NCBI GenBank assembly: GCA_018661505.1
Contig: JABJIE010000002.1
Coordinates: 1-54,397, forward strand
Reading direction: 5' to 3'
Length of the DNA: 54,397 nt
From: Lentimicrobiaceae bacterium
GTDB taxonomy: Bacteria > Bacteroidota > Bacteroidia > Bacteroidales > F082
Part shown: positions 38,363-47,651 of the stretch, one piece after another
How the letters are laid out: the number at the start of each line of letters is the position of its first letter
How positions within the stretch are numbered: position 1 is the stretch's first letter
Position numbers and translations under genes: made by a program
Notes under the pieces: generated by a model
Database searches by the model: none
What the model saw: only the letters and a program-made list of their open reading frames with translations
What the model was told of the DNA's origin: nothing

Positions 38363-41300
38363 ATGACAGAAAAATTCAAATCAAAAGCACTTGAGGCAAA
38401 TCTCGCTGAAACAAGATATAAAGATATAAAATTAAAGCCTGATTACCAGTCTTTTATAAATCTATCGAAAAAGTACTTTGGAATCAATAAGCGTGCAAAC
38501 GATTGCATCATAGAATATCAACATCCATTTTCAAATAAAAAATTTGTATCTGAGGAGTTAAGAAAGATAATATTGACCGATTATTGGTTTTATATAGAAT
38601 TAAGTAGTTCAAAAAATGCATTTAAGGTACCGCTTGAACTATTAACCAAGTTATTACTGGATGAGAAAACTGATGAAATCCATGTTATGATCATAAGAAC
38701 TCTTCTTGAGTTTATAGAAAAGCTAAGCAAGGAAGAAAAAGATCATTCAAAACTAATGGATTTGTGTTTTGCTTCCATAATTTTAGGATTAAACAAAAAC
38801 CCTCTGAGTTTCATAAGAGCATCCAAATATTTTAATAGATATCTTAAAGATATTGTTAAAGTTGAAAAATACACGCCTCAGATATTAAAAACTAACAAGG
38901 AAATCTATAAAATAACTCTTGAATATTGGGGGAAAACATCAAATATTGAAAATTGGCTTGACAAGCAAGATAAGGTTATAACAACCAAGAAAAAGATTAT
39001 CACAGAAGCTTTGGGAAAACCCTGGTTTAGCTCATTAAAAACGCAGCTCACAGGCATTACAACATGGAATGAGCTAATTACTGTAATACCAGATTATGAT
39101 GATATTGCCACTAAATTTTCTGATTCTGTTTCCCTATTTGATCCATTTATTGAAAAATTCTACTACAGCTTCTATTTACTAAATCTAGATGGCATGGTAA
39201 GTCATAGGGAGCGAATTATATGGAATTTAAATACCATGCTCCAGCATACTGTTGAAGAAATCAATGAGAATGATCTGATAAGCTTCATTGATAATATTTT
39301 TGGATTTTGCCAACAACTTAGAAAGGAACATACATCTTCCGTATTAGACATAATATTGACCCTTGGTAAAAAGATTATTGATATTGATAAAACTGCTGAC
39401 CATACCCTAACTCATCATGTGGAAAAACAAATAATAAATTTTGGATTTGAAACACCGGGAATTGTTTATGTAAATGAAGATTGGCAGTTAAGTGTTAACA
39501 ATAGTCACATCAAGAACATAAGTGTTTGGTTGGAACTAATAGAATATTCACAAATGGAAATGGAAAGTTTATTATCAGTGTTGATAGTAAACCTTCAACT
39601 TGGGGGTATTTTTCTTAGCGACACAGACTTATTTCAAAGGGAAATAACAAAGATACTCAACTCAAACATTGCTCCCTTTTACAAAAGGGTAAAACAACTC
39701 ACAAGAATATTTCCAGTTTATTTCAATGAGATTGGTGCTGAGGGAGAAATACGAAAAGTTACAACATCAATGGATGAGATATCACATAGGAAAGATAAAC
39801 TCGTTCATTTTCTCCGTAAACAAGTTCATACGGAGAGTAACAACACTCTTATTGGTTTAACTAAAAAGATATTTATATTCTGGCATGGGGGTAACCTAGA
39901 AGAAATCAGGCATATGCTCCCTAAGAACGTGTATGATGATATTGATATGAAGAGTGAATACTACGCTCCCATTAACAAAATGGTTAATGAGATGTGTAAA
40001 TTAAGCTCCATGAAACCAGATGACTTGCTTGCATTAGGTTATGCTCAATTTGATTTAATACTTAGTCAAGTATCGAAAAAAAATGACAGAGATATAGAGA
40101 GACTGAGAGATATGAATATGCTTTATGCATACCTCAAGGAGAAGTATTCATTTGAAACTGTTGACATAAGTAGTGTGCTGAGCAAATACTCATATATAAA
40201 AGAAACAGATATTACCAAGTTTAAGCGTGCTCTCGATAAGGATGATTTTGGAACATCTTTGAAGTTGATATATAAGTTTATGAATAGCTTGAAAGAAATC
40301 ATCTTCAATGAAGAACCAAGCCAAGGTTGGGAGAACATATATCATAAGCGACATATCGCGATTGGTATCCCATCCATGTATGGAACATATCGGGAACAAA
40401 AGTTTGAAGCTTTGGGCCTTACATTCAGACTCGAAAACATTGCAACAAGGTTGATGGAGAAAGTGGTTGAAAAAATAAACCTTAGCTATATTTCGGCTAA
40501 AACTCTTACGGACATTTATGATATCCTTGAATTTTTTAGAGAAGGATTAGAACTTGATGGAATTACCAGTCAGAGCTTTAACTCTAATCTACTAATGCTA
40601 AAATATAGCTTGAGATCCCAAAGTCTTTCATTTGACCAGTACATAAACATTTTTCAGTTTTTAGCAGAAGATGTAAAACGTACAATAATTAAGTATTTTC
40701 TTAAATCTTACGAGATACCCCTAAGAATTGTAATCCCACAATTATTTGATAGGAATGATAAACTAAATAACGAAGCGAAAGTAAATTTAGTAAACAAGGT
40801 GAGTGAGAAATTTTATAGAGATGTGATTGCTGAAGCATTTTTAATGCAGCCCCTTGACAATTTTATTGCTAAAATACTGGACTCCTTGCGAGCGATGGCT
40901 GATAATATTAAACCATCTATGATTAAGGAGGTAATGTCGTATAACTCGGACCTTGTAATAGCACGTTTGGGTGGAGCAAATCCACAAGTTGACAATCAGG
41001 TGTTCCTGGGTTCAAAGGCATATCATTTAAAGGTTTTAAGAATTGCTGGCTTTCCAATACCCCCTGGGTTCGTGCTTACAACGGAAGTTTTCAGGAAGCA
41101 TAAGGCTATATTTGAACACCCTGAGTTAAGGGATGAAATGTATGAGCTTATAAGAGATAGACTACATAGAATAGAAGTTGTTTCCAAAAAAGAGTTTGGT
41201 AATCCAAAAAATCCTCTTCTTTTATCTGTTAGATCTGGTACTGCCATTTCCATGCCTGGTGCAATGGATACAATTTTAAATGTTGGAATGAATGATGAAA

Positions 41301-42481
41301 TAACCGAAAGGTTAAGTAAAAAACCCAAATTTGCATGGTCGGCATGGGACTCTTATCGTAGATTATTGCAAAGCTGGGGAATGGCCTTTGGAATGTCGAG
41401 AGACGATTTTGATGATATAATGGAAATTCATAAGGTTAAGTTCAATGTTGATCACAAAACTAACTTTAGTCCGGATAACATGAAAGAAATCGCATATGCA
41501 TACAAAGCAACATTACATGAAAACAATATTGAATTTGAAGAAAATGTTTTTAATCAGCTAATTATCTCTACAAATTTTGTTTTTGAATCATGGTCATCTG
41601 AACGAGCAAAAGCCTACCGAGAGCATTTGGAAATTGCTGATGACTGGGGAACAGCAGTGATTATACAGGAGATGATATTTGGAAATATGCATGATAAATC
41701 TGGCACCGGTGTTATTTTTACCCAAGACCCCACAAAGGAGATGCAGGGTGTTAGCCTCTATGGAGATTATACATTTCGTAGTCAGGGAGAAGATATTGTA
41801 GCAGGATTGGTAAAACCAAGTCCCGTTGGAAAGAATCAGCCTTCTGCAATGGGGAATAATGATTCTCTGGAAGAGTTGTGTCCCGCCATTTACAAACGGC
41901 TCAACGAGATGGCAATAGAAATGACAGAGAATTTAGGCTATGGCCCTCAGGAGGTGGAATTTACATTTGAGTCTGATAATCCTGACGACCTATATATTTT
42001 ACAAATACGAAATCAAGACATGGCATCCCGAGAATCCATAAACATATTTAAATCAAGTATTGATACAATGGAGTTAGTTGGGAGAGGGATTGGTGTTGGT
42101 GGAGGTGCAATGAATGGTAGAATTGCCTTTGACCAAGAAGATATATCAAATCTTCGTGAAAAATATAAAAAAGATAAAATTATACTAGTAAGACCAGATA
42201 CTGTTCCTGATGATATAGGTATGATATTTGAAACCGATGGGCTTTTGACTGGAAAAGGCGGTGCAACCTCTCATGCGGCAGTTACTGCGGTCCGACTTGG
42301 TAAAACATCAGTTGTTAATTGCACTAGTCTCATTGTGGATGAAGAAGAAAAACGATGCGAATTAAATGATGTAACTTTTAATTCTGGTGATAAAATTAGT
42401 ATTGACGGTCATTTAGGTAATGTTTACAAGGGAAACTATCCCATTGAAACTCGACAAGAATACTCAGAATTTAAATTTTAA
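38363..42481 (+). CDS. Giant PPDK-like ATP-grasp/phosphohistidine protein lacking the PEP/pyruvate barrel
   Basis: A 1372-residue cytosolic protein. The C-terminal ~500 residues match pyruvate phosphate dikinase (PPDK): ATP-grasp from about residue 876 (NQVFLGSKAYHLKVLRIAGF, PPGFVLTTEVF, RSGTAISMPGAMDTILNVG, GTGVIFTQDPTKEMQG, RSQGEDIVAGLVKP) and the swivelling domain with phospho-acceptor His1304 (GKGGATSHAAVTAV). Only ~68 residues follow, so the C-terminal TIM barrel that binds PEP/pyruvate in PPDK and PEP synthase is absent. The first ~870 residues are mostly helical with no motif I know. Related layouts (glucan water dikinase, rifampicin phosphotransferase) place domains differently, so the phosphate acceptor is open. 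Position between gapA and icd-gltA suggests a link to central carbon metabolism, by inference only. Confidence 0.8.
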   Translation: MTEKFKSKALEANLAETRYKDIKLKPDYQSFINLSKKYFGINKRANDCIIEYQHPFSNKKFVSEELRKIILTDYWFYIELSSSKNAFKVPLELLTKLLLDEKTDEIHVMIIRTLLEFIEKLSKEEKDHSKLMDLCFASIILGLNKNPLSFIRASKYFNRYLKDIVKVEKYTPQILKTNKEIYKITLEYWGKTSNIENWLDKQDKVITTKKKIITEALGKPWFSSLKTQLTGITTWNELITVIPDYDDIATKFSDSVSLFDPFIEKFYYSFYLLNLDGMVSHRERIIWNLNTMLQHTVEEINENDLISFIDNIFGFCQQLRKEHTSSVLDIILTLGKKIIDIDKTADHTLTHHVEKQIINFGFETPGIVYVNEDWQLSVNNSHIKNISVWLELIEYSQMEMESLLSVLIVNLQLGGIFLSDTDLFQREITKILNSNIAPFYKRVKQLTRIFPVYFNEIGAEGEIRKVTTSMDEISHRKDKLVHFLRKQVHTESNNTLIGLTKKIFIFWHGGNLEEIRHMLPKNVYDDIDMKSEYYAPINKMVNEMCKLSSMKPDDLLALGYAQFDLILSQVSKKNDRDIERLRDMNMLYAYLKEKYSFETVDISSVLSKYSYIKETDITKFKRALDKDDFGTSLKLIYKFMNSLKEIIFNEEPSQGWENIYHKRHIAIGIPSMYGTYREQKFEALGLTFRLENIATRLMEKVVEKINLSYISAKTLTDIYDILEFFREGLELDGITSQSFNSNLLMLKYSLRSQSLSFDQYINIFQFLAEDVKRTIIKYFLKSYEIPLRIVIPQLFDRNDKLNNEAKVNLVNKVSEKFYRDVIAEAFLMQPLDNFIAKILDSLRAMADNIKPSMIKEVMSYNSDLVIARLGGANPQVDNQVFLGSKAYHLKVLRIAGFPIPPGFVLTTEVFRKHKAIFEHPELRDEMYELIRDRLHRIEVVSKKEFGNPKNPLLLSVRSGTAISMPGAMDTILNVGMNDEITERLSKKPKFAWSAWDSYRRLLQSWGMAFGMSRDDFDDIMEIHKVKFNVDHKTNFSPDNMKEIAYAYKATLHENNIEFEENVFNQLIISTNFVFESWSSERAKAYREHLEIADDWGTAVIIQEMIFGNMHDKSGTGVIFTQDPTKEMQGVSLYGDYTFRSQGEDIVAGLVKPSPVGKNQPSAMGNNDSLEELCPAIYKRLNEMAIEMTENLGYGPQEVEFTFESDNPDDLYILQIRNQDMASRESINIFKSSIDTMELVGRGIGVGGGAMNGRIAFDQEDISNLREKYKKDKIILVRPDTVPDDIGMIFETDGLLTGKGGATSHAAVTAVRLGKTSVVNCTSLIVDEEEKRCELNDVTFNSGDKISIDGHLGNVYKGNYPIETRQEYSEFKF

Positions 42482-42617
42482 TATTGGTTAATTTCATGCC
42501 CATATAAGCCTTCCATTGTTATGTATTAACATTCATTTTTAATGCCTAATTTTCTCTAATCCTTATTAGAAACCATTCTAAAAAACAAATATCTGATAAA
42601 GTGTAAAATCAGTTGAC

Positions 42618-42625
42618 TAATTTTG
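42618..42625 (+). promoter_or_regulatory. icd: Candidate -7 box of the icd-gltA unit
   Basis: TAATTTTG matches TAnnTTTG and lies 88 bp before the icd start, upstream of the palindrome at 42650-42672. No clear -33 element was found. Confidence 0.35.
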
Positions 42626-42649
42626 TACCTTTACGACCTTTAAAAAAAG

Positions 42650-42672
42650 CGTGAAATCATCGTGATTACACG
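42650..42672. promoter_or_regulatory. 23-bp interrupted palindrome, candidate operator for icd-gltA
   Basis: CGTGAAATCA-TCG-TGATTACACG has 10-bp arms with one mismatched position. It lies between the candidate -7 box and the icd start codon. The form (two half sites with a 3-bp centre) is typical of a site for a dimeric regulator; which one is unknown. Confidence 0.55.
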
Positions 42673-42713
42673 AACTAATTGTTAATAAAACAGATATAAA
42701 ATAGAAGTTCATT

Positions 42714-43940
42714 ATGGATAAGATTCGTGTTGCAAACCCTGTTGTGGAACTGGATGGAGACGAGATGACCCGAATTATTTGGGCAATGATTAAGGAAAAA
42801 CTTATACTTCCTTACCTTGACATTGATATAAAATATTATGACTTAGGTGTTGAAGCTAGAGATGAAACTGACGATCAAATAACTGTTGATGCTGCAAATG
42901 CAATCAAAAAATATAACGTTGGTATTAAATGTGCAACAATAACTCCAGATGAGCAGCGTGTTGAGGAGTTTGGATTAAAGCATATGTGGCGTTCGCCAAA
43001 TGGAACAATAAGAAACATCATTGGAGGAACTGTTTTCCGTGAACCAATTTTAATGAAAAACATCCCAAGGCTTGTTCCAGGATGGACAAAACCAATTGTA
43101 ATTGGTCGTCATGCATTTGGAGACCAATACAGGGCAACTGATTTCTTAACAAAAGGAAAAGGTAAGCTCACGATTACATTTACTCCAGAGGGTAACGGAG
43201 AAACCCAATCATTTGAGGTTCATGATTTTGAAGGTGATGGCGTTGCCATGGCAATGTATAATACTGATGAATCAATAAGAGGTTTTGCTCATTCATGCTT
43301 TAACATGGCATTGGAGAAAGGCTGGCCATTGTACATGAGTACAAAAAACACCATTCTTAAAAAATATGATGGTCGTTTCAAGGATATCTTTGAAGAAATA
43401 TATCAAAATGAATTCTTTGATAAATTCAAAGACAAGGGTATCATTTATGAGCATCGTTTAATTGATGACATGGTTGCTGCCGCTCTAAAATGGGATGGTG
43501 GTTTTGTATGGGCTTGTAAGAATTATGATGGAGATGTACAATCCGATACTCTTGCACAAGGTTTTGGTAGCCTTGGATTGATGACATCAGTGTTAATGGC
43601 TCCAGATGGAAAAACAATCGAAGCTGAAGCAGCTCATGGAACTGTAACAAGGCATTATCGTGAGCATCAAAAAGGAAATCCAACATCTACCAATCCCATT
43701 GCATCAATTTTTGCATGGACACGTGGATTAGCTCACAGAGGTGAACTTGACGGAAATCATGATTTGGTTGATTTTGCAAATACTCTTGAAAATGTATGTA
43801 TTGAAACCGTAGAGAATGGTAAAATGACCAAAGATCTAGCTCTAATCATACACGGAAAAAGTTTGGACAAAAGCCATTATTTAACAACTGAAGAATTTTT
43901 AAATGCCTTAGATGAAGGATTAAAAGCGAAATTATCATAG
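42714..43940 (+). CDS. icd: NADP-dependent isocitrate dehydrogenase, eukaryotic-like
   Basis: A 408-residue TCA-cycle enzyme that makes 2-oxoglutarate from isocitrate. The sequence is of the dimeric, eukaryote-like class: [16 protein letters not shown] at the start, [39 protein letters not shown] (substrate serine loop), and the [17 protein letters not shown] cofactor region. It lies 15 bp before the citrate synthase gene. Confidence 0.95.
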   Translation: MDKIRVANPVVELDGDEMTRIIWAMIKEKLILPYLDIDIKYYDLGVEARDETDDQITVDAANAIKKYNVGIKCATITPDEQRVEEFGLKHMWRSPNGTIRNIIGGTVFREPILMKNIPRLVPGWTKPIVIGRHAFGDQYRATDFLTKGKGKLTITFTPEGNGETQSFEVHDFEGDGVAMAMYNTDESIRGFAHSCFNMALEKGWPLYMSTKNTILKKYDGRFKDIFEEIYQNEFFDKFKDKGIIYEHRLIDDMVAAALKWDGGFVWACKNYDGDVQSDTLAQGFGSLGLMTSVLMAPDGKTIEAEAAHGTVTRHYREHQKGNPTSTNPIASIFAWTRGLAHRGELDGNHDLVDFANTLENVCIETVENGKMTKDLALIIHGKSLDKSHYLTTEEFLNALDEGLKAKLS

Positions 43941-43955
43941 TAAAACTATATTTCG

Positions 43956-45260
43956 ATGAACACATTAAAATCTACATTATTTGACAAAATAGAGGCTCAC
44001 AGACCAAGGATTAAAACCCTTCTTGATCAATATGGAGACAAAGTAATAAATGAAGTAACTGTTCAACAGGTTATAGGCGGAATGCGCGGTATTAAAAGCC
44101 TTATAACAGACATAAGTTATCTAGACCCATATGAAGGAATTAGATATAGGGGCTATACTTTACCTGAAGTAATAAAAAAATTACCAAAACCTCAAGGTGC
44201 AAATATGCCTAGTGTAGAAGGACTTTTTTATTTATTGCTTACTGGCGATATCCCAACAGAAAATCAAGTTGCTGATGTTATTTATGATTCTGTTAATCGT
44301 CGTCAGCTGCCTAAATATGTGTATGAGGTTATTGATGCGTTTCCAAATAATAGTCATCCTATGGTAATTCTATCTGCAGCAGTAATGTCAATGCAGAGAG
44401 AATCTATTTTTAATCTGAAATATCAAAGGGGAATGGACAAACTCGATTATTGGGATCCAACATTTGAAGATGCCTTTAGTCTAATATCAAAATTACCCGT
44501 AATTGGAGCTTACATATACAATAAGCTATATACTAAACATGAGAACGTATATCAAGATCCGACACTAGACTTTGGAGGAAATTTTGCATCAATGCTTGGT
44601 ATTGACAAACCATATGATGATGTGTCAAGAATGTATTTCATTATTCATGCTGATCATGAAAGTGGTAATGTGAGTGCCCATGCTGGTCATTTAATTTCAA
44701 GTTCATTATCCGATATATATTATTCAATATCTGGTATGATAAACGGACTAGCTGGACCATTGCACGGACTTGCCAACCAAGAGGTGCTCAGATGGATTCA
44801 AGAAATAAGAAGTCGTCTTGGAAATAAAGTTCCAAGTGAATCCGATATGAAAAAATTTGTAAATGACACATTGAAAGGTGGCCAAGTTATTCCAGGTTTC
44901 GGACATGCGGTTTTAAGAAAAACTGATCCTAGATATACTATTCAGCGAGAATTTTCACTTGAACACCTAGCTGAAGACGAGCTATTTAAATACGTTGATA
45001 TGCTTTACAAAGTTGTTCCTCCAATATTGCAAGAACATGGTAAGGCAAAAAATCCATGGCCAAATGTTGATGCCCAATCTGGAGTTATTCAGTGGCACTA
45101 TGGACTAACACAATATGATTTCTATACAGTTCTTTTCTCCATTGGAAGATCAATAGGCGTAATTTCAAATATAATATGGGCCAGAGCATTAGGCTTTCCA
45201 ATTGAAAGACCAAAATCTATTACTACCGATATGCTCGAGCAAATGGTAGGAATAAAATAG
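43956..45260 (+). CDS. gltA: Citrate synthase, eukaryotic-like type
   Basis: A 434-residue enzyme that condenses acetyl-CoA and oxaloacetate. Active-site residues are visible: His in NGLAGPLHGLANQE, His in PGFGHAVLRKTDPRY and Asp in NVDAQSGVIQWHYG. The length and motifs (IHADHESGNVSAHAGHL, ISYLDPYEGIRYRG) fit the eukaryotic-like rather than the E. coli hexameric type. Followed by a strong terminator, closing the icd-gltA unit. Confidence 0.95.
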   Translation: MNTLKSTLFDKIEAHRPRIKTLLDQYGDKVINEVTVQQVIGGMRGIKSLITDISYLDPYEGIRYRGYTLPEVIKKLPKPQGANMPSVEGLFYLLLTGDIPTENQVADVIYDSVNRRQLPKYVYEVIDAFPNNSHPMVILSAAVMSMQRESIFNLKYQRGMDKLDYWDPTFEDAFSLISKLPVIGAYIYNKLYTKHENVYQDPTLDFGGNFASMLGIDKPYDDVSRMYFIIHADHESGNVSAHAGHLISSSLSDIYYSISGMINGLAGPLHGLANQEVLRWIQEIRSRLGNKVPSESDMKKFVNDTLKGGQVIPGFGHAVLRKTDPRYTIQREFSLEHLAEDELFKYVDMLYKVVPPILQEHGKAKNPWPNVDAQSGVIQWHYGLTQYDFYTVLFSIGRSIGVISNIIWARALGFPIERPKSITTDMLEQMVGIK

Positions 45261-45280
45261 ACACCTGAATCAACCAAAAT

Positions 45281-45316
45281 AAAAAGGTCCTTTTTTTTGA
45301 AAGGACCTTTTTTTGT
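45281..45316 (+). terminator. Terminator after gltA
   Basis: AAAAAGGTCC-TTT... pairs with ...AAAGGACCTTTTTTT: a perfect stem GGTCCTTT/AAAGGACC with flanking A and T runs, 20 bp after the gltA stop. Confidence 0.9.
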
Positions 45317-45396
45317 AACTATAATCTAATAGTTAGCTCCCTAAATCCTTCAAATTATTATTAATCAATATTACTTATCTTCGTTATTAAAATATA

Positions 45397-45807
45397 ATGA
45401 TCAAACAAAAAGAGATAGAATTAGGTATCCTAGCCAAAGGATTTCATAACATCGATAATATCATATATGAATCCTTTGATAACTTTCCTGAAACAGGACT
45501 AGTTAATATTTTTGTTAAACATACTTCCGCTGGAATTATGATAAACGAAAATGCTGACTATGATGTAAGAGCTGATCTAGATATTCTTTTAAATAAATTG
45601 GCCCCCGAAGGAGAACCTTTTTATAGGCATACAATGGAAGGTGTGGATGATATGCCTGCGCATTTCAAATCATCTGTATTTGGCCAATCCGTGTCAATTC
45701 CAATCACGAACAGATCAATGAACCTAGGCATGTGGCAGAGTGTGTTTTTCTGTGAATTTCGCAATAACGGTGGACCAAGAAAGGTTGTCGTAACCATATA
45801 TTATTAA
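45397..45807 (+). CDS. yjbQ: YjbQ/UPF0047 family protein
   Basis: A 136-residue small β-rich enzyme of the YjbQ family (secondary thiamine-phosphate synthase activity has been reported for relatives). Conserved metal-type residues in VKHTSAGIMINENAD, HTMEGVDDMPAHFKSS and GMWQSVFFCEFRNNGG are all present. It may start an operon with the following micro-ORF, secreted protein and kinase (gaps of 15 bp, then overlaps), though the function does not link them clearly. Confidence 0.9.
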   Translation: MIKQKEIELGILAKGFHNIDNIIYESFDNFPETGLVNIFVKHTSAGIMINENADYDVRADLDILLNKLAPEGEPFYRHTMEGVDDMPAHFKSSVFGQSVSIPITNRSMNLGMWQSVFFCEFRNNGGPRKVVVTIYY

Positions 45808-45822
45808 GACCAATTACTGTTA

Positions 45823-45933
45823 ATGTTTAAGAAGAAATATAACCCTTATTTATTTGTACAATACGCAATTCCATTATTAGTATTTTCGTACTTTACAATC
45901 GATAACTCACCAGAGTGTTTTATAAGTATATGA
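45823..45933 (+). CDS. Possible 36-residue hydrophobic micro-protein
   Basis: An ATG-started ORF (MFKKKYNPYLFVQYAIPLLV then FSYFTIDNSPECFISI) has a basic start and one plausible membrane segment (about residues 10-24). It begins 15 bp after yjbQ, and its TGA overlaps the likely ATG of the next gene in an ATGA junction, a pattern of translational coupling. Too short to prove from composition. Confidence 0.35.
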   Translation: MFKKKYNPYLFVQYAIPLLVFSYFTIDNSPECFISI

Positions 45934-46517
45934 TTAAAGCTGTATTTCATAACTTGAGTATTGTCATAACTGCTATTTTGTTATGTTCAACTTCTATTTT
46001 ACTCGCTGACGAATACAATAAGAACGAATCTGATTCAGCATTAATATCAAAATATTTGCTCAAGGCTTATGATTTCGAGAACTCAACTCTAAATGTAAAG
46101 TTAGACTCAACTAACTACTACTTAAACCTTTCAAGTACTTTAGCAACTGATACAAACAATATTTTATGGCTGGCATCCTCAGCGGATAAAATTGGTACAA
46201 AATTCAGGAATAGTGGTAATTACATTAGTGCTTTAAAATTTCATAACGGGGCATTTGATATTGCCTCAAGAATAAACGATAAAGAATTAATAGATACCAA
46301 GATGACAACATATATAGCTAGCTTTGTTACATCTTTAAAATCTTTCTCAAAAAGATATAACCTAAAAGACTTGGAACTTTATTGCATGGAGCTTGAAAAT
46401 AATATAAATAATTTTGAGATAGAAAAAGTAGACTCATTGCTTGTAATATTTAACGCAGGGTATCAAAAAATATTTAATAAATCAAAGCAAAAAAATGGAA
46501 AAAATATTGATTGTTGA
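45930..46517 (+). CDS. Secreted protein of unknown function upstream of a kinase
   Basis: A 195-residue protein from the ATG at 45930 (a GTG at 45915 adds five residues). The signal peptide ends near TSILLADEYN; the rest is helical (SALISKYLLKAYDFENS, NSGNYISALKFHNGAFDIAS), reminiscent of a TPR-like repeat but not a clear match. Its 3' end overlaps the kinase gene by 23 bp, so the two are translationally coupled and it may be a periplasmic partner of the kinase (inference). Confidence 0.6.
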   Translation: MIKAVFHNLSIVITAILLCSTSILLADEYNKNESDSALISKYLLKAYDFENSTLNVKLDSTNYYLNLSSTLATDTNNILWLASSADKIGTKFRNSGNYISALKFHNGAFDIASRINDKELIDTKMTTYIASFVTSLKSFSKRYNLKDLELYCMELENNINNFEIEKVDSLLVIFNAGYQKIFNKSKQKNGKNIDC

Positions 46518-47637
46518 TGACGTTTCTAAGAACATTCAGATACTAGGAAACATATTATCTCATAAGAAATATCAGATTGCCTATGCCCAAAATGGAGAGC
46601 AAGCCTTAGATATTTGCAATCATCAAACATTCGACTTAATACTATTGGATATTATGATGCCAGGCCTTGATGGTTATCAAGTTTGCGAACGGCTAAAATC
46701 AAATCCAAAGACAAAGGAAATACCCATAATATTTTTAACAGCAAAAACTGATATGGACAGCATAATAAAGGGTTTTGAGATTGGAGGCAACGATTATATA
46801 ACCAAACCTTTTAATGCTGCTGAATTGATAGCTAGAGTTAACAACCATTTGCTCATAAATAGACAGCGTGAGAGTTTAAAAGAATTGAATATTGATCTTG
46901 AGAGAAGGGTAAAAAGAAGAACTTCGCAACTTGAAAAAGCAAATCATAAGCTGAGTGTACTGGACCTAGCAAAGAGTAACTTCTTATCCATCATAAGCCA
47001 TGAGATTAGGACACCTTTAAACGGAGTAATAGGTCTAACAGAATTATTAAATCAAACCAAAATTAATAATGATCAAAAAGAATATCTGTCCAATCTTAAA
47101 GAAGTATCGGAAAGGCTTGTTAAATTTAGTAATACAGCACTTTTAATAACAACATTAAGAATTGATAAATATCATCCAGAGATTCTACCTGTTTCCGCCC
47201 ATATTCTTTTGGAGGATTCCATTAAGCAGTTTGCTATGGATTATCCAGAATCTAAATTATCAATCAATTCAAACTTGCCATCAGAAGAGTTACTAATAAA
47301 AGGTGACTCAGATCTTCTAAGGACATGCTTTTTGATGATAATTGAAAATGCACATAAATACGCTGGAATAGATCCAGAGCTTACAATTTCAACATTTAAG
47401 AATAATAATCAGTTACAGATTATATTTATTGATAAAGGCCCAGGATTCACAGAAGAAGCTATTTCGAGTTTATTTGAATTATTCTCTTCAGGCGACATTC
47501 TTCATAATGAAGGAAGTGGATTAGGTCTTGCCGCTGTTAAGCTTGCTTTAGATGCAAATGAAGCAGGTATAGATATTTGTAATAATGATGAAGGTGGTGC
47601 TAAAATTGTAATATCAATTGATTATATAATGGGATAG
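46495..47637 (+). CDS. REC-first histidine kinase (receiver domain followed by HisKA/HATPase)
   Basis: A 380-residue cytosolic signalling protein. Order: receiver domain (about 1-120) with acidic pair Asp8/Asp9, phospho-acceptor Asp52 in LILLDIMMPG, Thr in FLTAKT and Lys in YITKPF; a coiled-coil linker (about 125-160); HisKA with His169 in SIISHEIRTPLNGVIG; and HATPase with N box MIIENAHKYAG, G1 DKGPGFTEE and G2 GSGLGLAAVKLAL. It has no membrane or sensor segment, so the receiver domain probably acts as the input that switches the kinase. No separate response regulator is adjacent. Confidence 0.9.
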   Translation: MEKILIVDDVSKNIQILGNILSHKKYQIAYAQNGEQALDICNHQTFDLILLDIMMPGLDGYQVCERLKSNPKTKEIPIIFLTAKTDMDSIIKGFEIGGNDYITKPFNAAELIARVNNHLLINRQRESLKELNIDLERRVKRRTSQLEKANHKLSVLDLAKSNFLSIISHEIRTPLNGVIGLTELLNQTKINNDQKEYLSNLKEVSERLVKFSNTALLITTLRIDKYHPEILPVSAHILLEDSIKQFAMDYPESKLSINSNLPSEELLIKGDSDLLRTCFLMIIENAHKYAGIDPELTISTFKNNNQLQIIFIDKGPGFTEEAISSLFELFSSGDILHNEGSGLGLAAVKLALDANEAGIDICNNDEGGAKIVISIDYIMG

Positions 47638-47651
47638 ATTATTCACTAAAA

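Noticed and set aside
43441-43686. 81-codon ORF antisense to icd
   Set aside because: A shadow of the icd frame; Leu/His-rich composition follows from the opposite strand.
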